The position numbers were made by a program, and so were the translations under genes. Under the pieces are notes generated by a model. The model saw nothing but the letters and a program-made list of their open reading frames with translations, ran no database searches and was not told the DNA's origin. 64,000 bases of DNA from an uncultured Bacteroidia bacterium (GTDB lineage: Bacteria > Bacteroidota > Bacteroidia > Bacteroidales > UBA932). The stretch is from positions 124,001-188,000 of the forward strand of contig CACZKE010000001.1 in NCBI GenBank assembly GCA_902781705.1, in the 5' to 3' direction. Below, piece after piece: positions 1 to 7,208 of the stretch (positions are counted from its first letter, which is position 1; each line of letters opens with the position of its first letter).

Positions 1-392
1 GAATAGCCTACGAGGTTGGGCATGACCACTTTCCGGGGAACGATGGAATTGATAGTCAGGAAGATGCTGCGTCCTTTCTTGACCGTGGACCCGGCCTTGG
101 GGGATTGGCGGTAGATGACTCCGGCCCCGAGGCGCCGTACGAAGACGGAGTCCGTCACTTTTACGCCCACATGGGCATCACGGGCGACATCCTGCGCCTC
201 TGCGACGGTCATGTTCGTGAAGTCCGGCACCGGTACGGTCTTTCCGTGCCGCGTGATAAGTCCCAGTGCAACCTGCGCGACGATGATGAGGCCTGCCACC
301 AGTGCCGCGGCCATCAGGAGATTCCGCACGATCCAGTTGGACAGGATGCCCTTCGCCTTGTCTTTCGTATCCTTGGATATTTTCTTGGCCAT
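1..392 (-). CDS. PASTA-domain membrane protein (truncated by window edge)
   Basis: Read on the minus strand from ATG at 392, the frame stays open to the window edge (about 130 residues). It starts with a short basic segment (MAKKISKDTKDKAKG), then one membrane helix at about residues 20-45 (NLLMAAALVAGLIIVAQVAL), then repeats typical of PASTA domains (VPVPDFTNMTVAEAQDVA, then YRQSPKAGSTVKKG, then a new unit beginning VVMPNLVGYS). In Bacteroidota such proteins sit in the inner membrane with the PASTA domains in the periplasm and often lie beside cell-wall genes such as ddl. A promoter element is seen at 416-423. The C-terminus, and therefore the number of PASTA units, is outside the window. 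Function in this organism is inferred only from the domain. Confidence 0.85.
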   Translation of the reverse strand, partial: MAKKISKDTKDKAKGILSNWIVRNLLMAAALVAGLIIVAQVALGLITRHGKTVPVPDFTNMTVAEAQDVARDAHVGVKVTDSVFVRRLGAGVIYRQSPKAGSTVKKGRSIFLTINSIVPRKVVMPNLVGY

Positions 393-415
393 AAGATCCG
401 TTTCGTTTCAATTTT

Positions 416-423
416 CAAAGATA
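416..423 (-). promoter_or_regulatory. Bacteroidota -7 element for the PASTA gene
   Basis: Minus-strand TATCTTTG matches the TAnnTTTG -7 consensus, about 24 bases upstream of the ATG at 392. The -33 region is weak. Confidence 0.55.
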
Positions 424-470
424 GCGATTTTTTCCGGAAGTATCATCGGTAAGCAATTATTCGGTCTTTC

Positions 471-501
471 TTTGATTTTTATGTAAAATCGCCTATATTT
501 G
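471..501 (+). promoter_or_regulatory. Promoter TTTG-N19-TATATTTG with overlapping palindrome
   Basis: TTTG at 471-474 and TATATTTG at 494-501 are separated by 19 bases, a full Bacteroidota housekeeping promoter. The perfect 16-bp palindrome ATATTTGTACAAATAT (495-510) covers the -7 element and the expected transcription start, so it may be an operator. It drives the structured leader at 580-638 and the gene starting at 692. Confidence 0.7.
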
Positions 502-579
502 TACAAATATTGACGAAAACAAGTCATCTATATGCTTCCTGATAAGTCCTGAACGGGAAAACTAGGGAATATTTCATTA

Positions 580-638
580 CTAAAGGACAGGAAGCTTTTC
601 CGGAGGCTCTATGCTGGGCATAGTCGCCTCTCCTTTAG
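580..638 (+). ncRNA. Candidate structured leader RNA (three-way junction)
   Basis: Three helices can be drawn by eye. P1 pairs CTAAAGGA (580-587) with TCCTTTAG (631-638), eight perfect pairs. P2 pairs GGAA (590-593) with TTCC (598-601). P3 pairs GAGGC (603-607) with GCCTC (626-630), continues after a small internal loop with CTATGC (609-614) and GCATAG (618-623), and closes with a TGG loop. There is no following T-run, so it is not a simple terminator. It lies in the leader between the promoter at 471-501 and the start at 692. I do not recognise the fold as a known riboswitch class. Apart from this and the promoter I see nothing else in 393-691. Confidence 0.5.
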
Positions 639-691
639 TGGTCCCCCTAGGCCATCTCGTTGAGCTCCGGCTGTGCTCTTTTTTTGAGGCC

Positions 692-2299
692 ATGCCGAGA
701 GTTTATTGGATTCTGCTACTGTTTCTGTGGACCTGTGTGTCTGCCGGTTGCCGCCCTGATCAAGAGCGGGAGGAGGCTTTGTCCGCCTTGGAGGAGACCG
801 CCGCACTGGACCGTGCCGACGTGTTGATAACCAATCCGGACTGCCTGGCCCCCGCCTTGTCCTATATCCCCCGGCACGGGACTGACAAACAGAAGATGAT
901 GCTATGGTATTACCTGGGCAGGATCCAGACCAACGGGGGCGATTTCGGGGCGGCCTCGCTCTCTTTCGAACGGGCGGAAGCGTTGGAGGATATTGTCGGA
1001 GACCCTCACCTTACAGGGTTGGTCAACCGGGCTTACGCGGGCGTATTCAATTGGATGTACGACGTCCGGGAAGACTCTCTCCATCTGCTCAAGGCAATCA
1101 GGGCTTTCGATGCGGCGGGGGATACCCTCCATGCCGCCGAAGCGGGCCTTCGGCTCGCCGTGGCCTTCTGCAGCGACCGGGAATGGGACAAGTCTTATGC
1201 GCAGTTCATGCGTGTCCGGTCCATGGCCATGAAACATGACATGCTGGCCTTTCGCTATCGGTTGTGCCTGGCCTCTTTCCTGGCGACCGCGCCCGATGAG
1301 TACGATGACCTGGATGCGCTGACCCTCTTCGAGGAGGCACGTACCTTCAATCCTTCCTTACCTGTAGACAATGCGATCGATTACGGGTATATCCTGGCGC
1401 TTTCCGGCCGGGAGAACGAGGGATTGCATATCTGGGACAGTCTGGAGCGTGCACATCCGGAAGGGCTCATGAATCTGGATTACAAGCGCTACCGCTACCT
1501 GGAACAGAAAGGTCGCTTCGAGGAGGCCTCGTTTTATCTGGACCGCGTCGTCCAGAGGCACGATTCCGTTCTCCTGGCCCGGATCTCCGACCTGGCCGGC
1601 AATTCGCAGCGGAACTACCTGGAGACAATGGCCAGGGAAGAACGGGAGGAGAGGGAGCGGGCGCGGAACCTGCAGGCGGGCATCCTGTCCGGGAGCATCT
1701 TCCTGATCATTACCATGCTTCTGGCCGGCATGGCTGTCTATCAGAACGAGCGATCCAAGCGTCTGGAGTCCCAGCATGTCCTGGAAGACACCAGGCGGCT
1801 GGTCTCCCGCCTGGAGGATGCGGAGAAGAAATACCTGATGCGGATCCATACGCTCAGCCGCGATGTCCGCAATACCCGGTCGGCCCTGGATGCGGCCCGG
1901 TCGGATTATCTGTACCTTTTCCGGAGCAGTTACCGCAAACTCGGCGAACTCTTCGAAGCCCGCTACTACGCGAAATCGGAAGTCTCCTTGAGCAAGAAGG
2001 TCGCCGATATCCTGAAATCGATCAACGGGGGACCGGGCAGCAATCTGCAACTGCTCCAGTTCATCGAGGACAAGTTGGACCGTCCTGTCACGCATCTCCG
2101 GGAAGACCTTGTCGACTTGAAGGAGGAGGAAGTGTGGCTTTTCTGTTACCTGGTGATCGGCTATGATGCCTCGCTCATATCCCTTTTGATGGAAGTGGGC
2201 AGCATCAATACGGTCTATTCCAGGAAGAAACGCCTGCTGGAGCGCATCAAGAGACTGCCTCCCGCCAAGGCAAAACGGTATCTGGACCTCATCGACTGA
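692..2299 (+). CDS. TPR membrane lipoprotein with C-terminal HTH-like domain
   Basis: 535 residues. A start at 692 gives a clean lipoprotein signal with lipobox VSAGC; the earlier in-frame ATG at 611 would add 27 atypical residues and sits inside the folded leader. An N-terminal helical, TPR-like region runs to about residue 330. A single membrane helix follows (GILSGSIFLIITMLLAGMAV, about residue 350), then a coiled coil, then a C-terminal helical block (about 440-535) containing LVIGYDASLISLLMEVGS and NTVYSRKKRLLERI. That layout matches a Bacteroidota family of TPR regulators (DUF6377-like) whose C-terminus resembles a LuxR-type helix-turn-helix. The C-terminal part should lie in the cytoplasm. 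It is monocistronic. Regulatory role is inferred; targets are unknown. Confidence 0.7.
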   Translation: MPRVYWILLLFLWTCVSAGCRPDQEREEALSALEETAALDRADVLITNPDCLAPALSYIPRHGTDKQKMMLWYYLGRIQTNGGDFGAASLSFERAEALEDIVGDPHLTGLVNRAYAGVFNWMYDVREDSLHLLKAIRAFDAAGDTLHAAEAGLRLAVAFCSDREWDKSYAQFMRVRSMAMKHDMLAFRYRLCLASFLATAPDEYDDLDALTLFEEARTFNPSLPVDNAIDYGYILALSGRENEGLHIWDSLERAHPEGLMNLDYKRYRYLEQKGRFEEASFYLDRVVQRHDSVLLARISDLAGNSQRNYLETMAREEREERERARNLQAGILSGSIFLIITMLLAGMAVYQNERSKRLESQHVLEDTRRLVSRLEDAEKKYLMRIHTLSRDVRNTRSALDAARSDYLYLFRSSYRKLGELFEARYYAKSEVSLSKKVADILKSINGGPGSNLQLLQFIEDKLDRPVTHLREDLVDLKEEEVWLFCYLVIGYDASLISLLMEVGSINTVYSRKKRLLERIKRLPPAKAKRYLDLID

Positions 2300-2306
2300 C
2301 ACTTCC

Positions 2307-2337
2307 TTGCAATTCCCGCCGAAACCCCGTAACTTTG
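2307..2337 (+). promoter_or_regulatory. lnt promoter TTG-N20-TAACTTTG
   Basis: TTG at 2307-2309 and TAACTTTG at 2330-2337 with 20 bases between. The -7 element ends only 5 bases before the ATG at 2343, so the transcript is almost leaderless. Confidence 0.65.
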
Positions 2338-2342
2338 CTTCA

Positions 2343-3935
2343 ATGAAAAAGCAGAGTCTTCTGATGCTGGCCCTTGCGGCCGCCTTCGTGGTGCTGATGA
2401 GCCTTCCTTTCCTCGTGAACGGGACGGGCTGGCTGGCGCTGTTCGGATTCGTCCCGCTCCTGTGTATGGAACGCGTGGCGGCGGAGAACAAGGTCCGGCA
2501 TTTCTGGTGGTGGCACTACGGGACATTCGTGGCGTGGAATTTCGCGACGACGTTCTGGGTGTGTAATGCGACGGTGGGGGGCGGCATCTTCGCGGCTTTG
2601 GCCAACGCGTTGCAGATGTCGCTGGTTTTCGGGCTGTTCCGCTGGGTGAAGCGGCGTACGGACGGGGTTGTTCCGTACCTGTTTCTGGCTGCGGCATGGA
2701 TTGCGTGGGAAAAGTATTACCTGACCGTGGCACAGATTTCCTGGCCATGGCTGGTGCTCGGCAACGCCTTCGCCGGAACGACGGGACTCGTACAGTGGTA
2801 CGAATACACCGGTACCCTGGGCGGTTCGCTGTGGGTGTGGACGGTATCCCTGTCTGTCTTCGGGCTGATGGTCGCCTTGTCCGACGGGCGTTTTTTCACC
2901 CGCTGGAACGGGAAAGCGCGGGTTGCGGCAGTTTCCGGCATGGCCCTTGCCCTGTTCGCGCCCATGGTGGTTTCCCGGGTGGTCGGAAACCGGTACGAGG
3001 AGGAAGGGGAGCCGTTGCAAGTGGTCATCGGCCAGCCCAATTTCGATCCCTACAACAAATTCGGCGGTATGACGCAGGACCAGCAGAACGTAGTCCTGCT
3101 GGACCAGTTCCGGCAAGGTCTGGAAGGACTGGAAGGCCCGGTGCTGCTCCTGGCTCCCGAGACCTTTACGGGCGATATCCTTTGCAATGACGTTCCTGCG
3201 AGCAAGACCTTCCGGCGGTTCCGCTCGTTCCTGACGGAGCATCCAGAGGCGGAAATCCTGTTCGGCGCCTCCTCCTGGACGCAGTACGCGCATCGGGAAC
3301 GGCCGTCGGCGAATGCCCGGAAACTCGGAGAGGACGGGTGGTATGAAACCCATAACTCGGCCTTGATCATGGACTCCACGGGCCGGTATGGCCTGTATCA
3401 GAAATCCAAACTCGTCCCGGGCGTGGAAATGCTTCCGTACCCCTCCGTCCTGGGACCGATAGACGATGGGATCCTGGGCGGCGTCGCAGGCCGTTGCGTT
3501 GGGCAGAAGAAGGTTTCCAATCTCCTGTTCCAAGATAGGATACCCATCGGCTGTGCCGTGTGCTACGAGTCCGTGTACGGCGAGCATTGCGCCGCTTATG
3601 TCCGCGAAGGGGCGCAACTTCTGACGGTCATCACCAACGATGCCTGGTGGGGCGATACGCCCGGCTACCGCCAGCACCTGAACTTTTCGCGGCTCCGCGC
3701 CATCGAGACGCGGCGGGACATTGCCCGCTGTGCCAATACGGGCATTTCGGCCTTCATCGACCAGAAGGGGAGGATTCTCGAACGCTCCGCCTGGTGGGAG
3801 CCGGCCATCCTCCGCGGGAAGGTGAACCTGAACACGCGGGAGACCTTCTTCGTGCGGGCCGGAGACCTCGTGGGGCGCCTGTCGGTGTTCCTGTGCGTGC
3901 TGCTGTTTGCCGCAGCGCTGATCCGGAAGAAATAA
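2343..3935 (+). CDS. lnt: Apolipoprotein N-acyltransferase
   Basis: 530 residues from ATG 2343. Transfers an acyl chain from phospholipid to the N-terminal cysteine of apolipoproteins in the inner membrane, the last step of lipoprotein maturation. The N-terminal part holds several membrane helices (start MKKQSLLMLALAAAFVVLMS). The periplasmic nitrilase-like domain starts at about residue 225 and shows the catalytic triad: Glu273 in LLAPETFTGD, Lys356 in YQKSKLVPG, Cys407 in CAVCYES, followed by NDAWWGDTPGYRQHL. A last helix (VFLCVLLFAAALI) ends the protein. An envelope lipoprotein operon follows directly. The start is placed by the promoter 5 bases upstream; the in-frame ATG at 2307 lies upstream of the -7 element and is rejected. 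Confidence 0.93.
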   Translation: MKKQSLLMLALAAAFVVLMSLPFLVNGTGWLALFGFVPLLCMERVAAENKVRHFWWWHYGTFVAWNFATTFWVCNATVGGGIFAALANALQMSLVFGLFRWVKRRTDGVVPYLFLAAAWIAWEKYYLTVAQISWPWLVLGNAFAGTTGLVQWYEYTGTLGGSLWVWTVSLSVFGLMVALSDGRFFTRWNGKARVAAVSGMALALFAPMVVSRVVGNRYEEEGEPLQVVIGQPNFDPYNKFGGMTQDQQNVVLLDQFRQGLEGLEGPVLLLAPETFTGDILCNDVPASKTFRRFRSFLTEHPEAEILFGASSWTQYAHRERPSANARKLGEDGWYETHNSALIMDSTGRYGLYQKSKLVPGVEMLPYPSVLGPIDDGILGGVAGRCVGQKKVSNLLFQDRIPIGCAVCYESVYGEHCAAYVREGAQLLTVITNDAWWGDTPGYRQHLNFSRLRAIETRRDIARCANTGISAFIDQKGRILERSAWWEPAILRGKVNLNTRETFFVRAGDLVGRLSVFLCVLLFAAALIRKK

Positions 3936-3936
3936 C

Positions 3937-3967
3937 TTGCACGGTTTGCCGGAAAACCGTATCTTTG
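3937..3967 (+). promoter_or_regulatory. Promoter TTG-N20-TATCTTTG of the thioredoxin operon
   Basis: TTG at 3937-3939 and TATCTTTG at 3960-3967, 20 bases apart. The ATG at 3970 is 2 bases after the -7 element, implying a leaderless message or use of the second ATG at 3973. Confidence 0.65.
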
Positions 3968-3969
3968 TC

Positions 3970-4467
3970 ATGATGAAAAAGTTAGTAGTTGCGTTCGTTC
4001 TTCTTGCTCTCGTGACGCTGTCAGCGTCTGCGCAGCGCATCCCGTCCGTCACCCTGGAGGACGGATCGGGCAAGGCCGTGACAACGGCCTCCCTCATTGA
4101 CCATAAGAGTCCCTTCGTGGTGAGCATCTGGATGACCACCTGCAAGCCCTGCCTGAAGGAACTGGACACCATCGCGGAAGAAATGCCGGACTGGGACGAG
4201 TCCTTCCCGCTCCGGATATACGCCGTGTCCATGGATGACGCCCGTTCGCAGAAGCGGGCGGTCGCCCTCGCGCAGGGACGCGACTGGGATGGCATCACGG
4301 CCCTTTTCGACGTGAATGCGGACCTCCGCCGGGCGCTCAACGTGAGCTCCGTCCCGCAGGTGTTCGTGTATGACAAGGACGGCAACCTGTTCTATACGCA
4401 CATCGGCTACCGGCCGGGCGACGAGCAGGAACTGCTGAATCAGGTCAGGAAATGCGCCGGCAGATAG
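3970..4467 (+). CDS. TlpA-like thioredoxin-fold exported protein
   Basis: 165 residues. Signal peptide (MMKKLVVAFVLLALVTLSASAQ) followed by a thioredoxin-like redoxin domain with the redox motif TCKPC (Cys58 and Cys61) and the cis-Pro loop SVPQVFVYDKDG. The protein acts outside the cytoplasm as a thiol oxidoreductase. A second ATG at 3973 is equally possible. It overlaps the next gene by 16 bp, suggesting translational coupling in one operon running to 9080. Confidence 0.85.
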   Translation: MMKKLVVAFVLLALVTLSASAQRIPSVTLEDGSGKAVTTASLIDHKSPFVVSIWMTTCKPCLKELDTIAEEMPDWDESFPLRIYAVSMDDARSQKRAVALAQGRDWDGITALFDVNADLRRALNVSSVPQVFVYDKDGNLFYTHIGYRPGDEQELLNQVRKCAGR

Positions 4468-6058
4468 CAATCCTCACACTTCTCGTGCTGCCGCTTGCGG
4501 GCGCGGCCCAGGACCGGGGCCGTGTCACCGGCAGTCTGGAGTCCAACTCCATTTATTACCTGGACGATGCCGTCGTGGGGAAACCCGCCTCGTCCTGGGG
4601 CTCCAACAATTACCTGAAACTGGACTGGTCGAAGGGTTCCTTCGGCGCCGGTCTCCAGGCGGAATACTATCCCGAACCCCTGGCCGGTTATCCTTCCGAA
4701 CTCAAGGGGGCGGGCCTGACGGGCCTGTATGCCTCCTGGAACGGTTCGCTTGCCGAGGTGACGGCCGGTTCCTTCTTCGAGCAGGTGGGCAGCGGTCTGC
4801 TGCTGCGTACCTGGGAGGACCGGGAACTGGGCCTGAACAATACCCTCATGGGCGGCCGCATCGCCTTCCATACCCCTAACCGGGGGCTCTCCGTGAAAGT
4901 GTTCGGGGGAGCGCCCAAGTACGGGCTCTGGCCCACCGCGAACACGGCGGTCGCCGGCGGCGACCTGTCGCTGGACCTGCTGCCGCTCTTCGGGGCGGAA
5001 TCGGAACATTCCATCGTCCTGGAAGGCAGCGTGACGGACCGGTTCACCCGGAATGTGGAGGACAATATCGCCCTGCTGGCGAAGACCGGCGGTTTCGGTG
5101 TTCCCGGACAGGTCCTCGGCTGGTCCGGCCGGGTTCAGTATGCCTATGGCGGCTTCTCGCTCAAGGGTGAATATGTGGGCAAGGGACCCGACTTCTATAC
5201 TGAGCATCTGCCGAAATCCCGGGAGACCTACGGCTCAAGGGCGGAAACGCCCAGATCGTGGAACTGAACTACGCCGTGGGCTCCTTCTCCGCCGCCCTGA
5301 CGCTCCGCCGCCTGGAGAACATGACCTCCCGGATCTTCCTGACGGCCCAGAGCCCCTCGCCGGCCAATACCCTGAACTATCTTCCTTCCCTGTGCATGCA
5401 GCAGACCTACATGCTCGCCGGCCTGAACCCGTATGTGACCTATGCCGACGGGGAAGCCGGTTTCCAGGGAGACATCTACTATAACTTCCGCCGCGGCACC
5501 GCCCTCGGCGGCAAGTACGGCATGAAACTCCACATCGGCGGTTCCTGGATCGAAGCGCTTCCCTTCGCCCTTCCGGACCGCGACGTGCATTATCTGGCGT
5601 ACCGGGACATCAACATCGACCTGGAACGCTCCTGGAGCCGGAAATTCCGGACGATCCTGTTCGTGTCCATCCAGGAGAATTCCCCGACCCACGGCAACGG
5701 CAAGCGGACGGATGCGCAGAATGTCTTCGTCCTGGACGCCCTGTACCGCATCTCCAAGACGGCGTCCGTCCGGACCGAGCTCCAGTACCTGTATTCGGAG
5801 GAGCTTACGCGCGACTGGATGGCGGCCCTCGTGGAAGTGTCGTTCGCTCCGCACTGGAGTTTCACCGTGAGTGACATGTATAACCACGGCAGCACCAAGG
5901 TCCACTATTACAATGTGGCGGCGAGCTATTCCCTCGGTTCCCTGAGCCTGTCCCTGCAGGGCGGGCGCAGCCGCGAGGGGATGGTGTGCTCCGGCGGCGT
6001 ATGCCGCTGGCAGCCGGCCTACAAGGGTGTGTGCCTGAGGGCCCAATGGTCTTTCTAG
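4452..6058 (+). pseudogene. DUF6029-like outer-membrane protein, split by a frameshift
   Basis: A signal peptide (MRRQIAILTLLVLPLAGAAQ) opens a beta-strand-rich, probably outer-membrane protein of about 535 residues. The first frame (4452-5267) runs into a stop just after the coding sense is lost near 5230; the sense continues in another frame as LKGGNAQIVELNYAVGSF from 5234, ending at 6058. One missing base in the stretch around 5229-5236 (tacggctcaag, where tac-ggN-ctc-aag is expected) restores one frame. Either a true one-base deletion or a sequencing error is possible; codon use and length on both sides look intact, so the lesion is recent or artefactual. It lies between a thioredoxin-like and an Omp28-like gene. 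Assignment to DUF6029 is by overall resemblance. Confidence 0.7.
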
Positions 6059-6061
6059 CCT

Positions 6062-7063
6062 ATGAAACGGTGGATTTACCTGCTCCTCGCCCTCGTGTCC
6101 GCGCTTTCCTGCGTGGGCCAGAAGGACGATCCCATCCCGGAACCGCGCCTCACCGCGGACCTGACCGCCCTGAACGCGACGGCCGGGGAAACCGCGACCT
6201 TCACCGTCTATTCCGGGACGGAGGACGTCACGGAATATGCGGTCATCCGGAACCTGACGGACGACACCGTCCTGGAAGGGAACATTTTCGCGCCCGAGGG
6301 AGAGGGAGAGTGGAGTTTTGTCGCTGAATATGAAGGTCTTCTCTCCGAGGAACTGACGGTCACGGCCTTTGTCGTGGCGGAGGAAGGCAAGGATTTCTTC
6401 CGCCGGAGCCTCGTGCTGGATTTCACGGGGACCTGGTGCGTGAACTGCCCCAAGATGGATGCGGCGGTCGAGGAAGCCATGGCGGCCCGTCCCGGCCGGA
6501 TCGTGCCGGTGAGCGTGCACTGCATGGCCGTGGACCCGATGTATCTGAAGCCCACGAGTGACGACCTCGTGAAACGGTTTGCCGTGAAGGCCTATCCTTC
6601 CGCCGTCGTGGACCTGGATCCGGAAAGCCTGATTTCCACGGCTTCTTCGGAACTCCTCCTGTCCCACGTGAACCGTCTCCTGGAGTCCCGGGGCGCCTCC
6701 GCCGGCATCCGGATCGAGAGTACGCTGGAGGGGGAGACCCTTTCGGTGACTGTCGAGACGAAGGCCGTCCGGGACGGGGAATACACCCTTTCCATCATCC
6801 TGCTGGAGGACGGTATCGTCGCGAAACAGACGGGGGCCGATGACGGTGAAAACCATGTCCACAACAACATCCTCCGCCAGTGGAAGGACGGCGACCCCGT
6901 CACGCTGAAGGAAGACGGGACGGCGGCGTTGTCCCTGACCGCGACCGTCTCCGGAAAATACCGGATCGCGGCGGTGGTGAGCCGGGGCGGTCTGGTGGAC
7001 AACGTCGTCACCTGTGCGGCCGGGGCCTCGGCCGATTATCAGTATGAAGAAGAGAACGATTAA
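6062..7063 (+). CDS. Omp28-like thioredoxin-fold lipoprotein
   Basis: 333 residues. Lipoprotein signal with lipobox at ALSC (about Cys17), so it is lipid-anchored, probably in the outer membrane. An Ig-like N-terminal part (residues 30-110) is followed by a thioredoxin-like domain containing FTGTWCVNCPKMD (Cys126 and Cys129), as in Omp28-related proteins of Porphyromonas and Bacteroides. It starts 3 bases after the DUF6029-like gene. Together with the TlpA-like gene and the large protein at 7209 it gives three exported thioredoxin-fold proteins in one operon. Substrates are unknown. Confidence 0.8.
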   Translation: MKRWIYLLLALVSALSCVGQKDDPIPEPRLTADLTALNATAGETATFTVYSGTEDVTEYAVIRNLTDDTVLEGNIFAPEGEGEWSFVAEYEGLLSEELTVTAFVVAEEGKDFFRRSLVLDFTGTWCVNCPKMDAAVEEAMAARPGRIVPVSVHCMAVDPMYLKPTSDDLVKRFAVKAYPSAVVDLDPESLISTASSELLLSHVNRLLESRGASAGIRIESTLEGETLSVTVETKAVRDGEYTLSIILLEDGIVAKQTGADDGENHVHNNILRQWKDGDPVTLKEDGTAALSLTATVSGKYRIAAVVSRGGLVDNVVTCAAGASADYQYEEEND

Positions 7064-7076
7064 CAAATAAGTACGT

Positions 7077-7196
7077 ATGGAAAAAGAGTATCAGACTCCC
7101 TCGGTCCGGGTTATGGACCTGCGGTACGACGCCGCCTTCTGCCTGAGCGGCGGATTGGAAGACACGTATGACGATCCCATTGACCTTGACGATTAA
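7077..7196 (+). CDS. 39-residue peptide gene, Bacteroidota lipoprotein-linked type
   Basis: A short frame beginning MEKEYQTPSVRVMDLRYD and ending EDTYDDPIDLDD. It fits neatly between two co-oriented lipoprotein genes, 13 bases after one and 12 bases before the next. The pattern (M-K/E-x-Y-x-x-P-x-V-x-V-x-x-L, then a C-x-S-G stretch, then an acidic tail) resembles short uncharacterised proteins that in Bacteroidota often accompany fimbrillin-type or other lipoprotein genes. There is no signal peptide or membrane helix. Function is unknown. Confidence 0.6.
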   Translation: MEKEYQTPSVRVMDLRYDAAFCLSGGLEDTYDDPIDLDD

Positions 7197-7208
7197 GGAG
7201 GACGGACC

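Noticed and set aside
611-691. Earlier start for the TPR lipoprotein with GGAGG just upstream
   Set aside because: The ATG lies inside the folded leader and would bury the lipoprotein signal behind 27 atypical residues.
2340-4385. Antisense frame of 681 codons opposite lnt
   Set aside because: Shadow of lnt and the TlpA-like gene.
5210-5267. Programmed ribosomal frameshift in the DUF6029-like gene
   Set aside because: No slippery heptamer or downstream hairpin seen; a plain one-base deletion explains it better.
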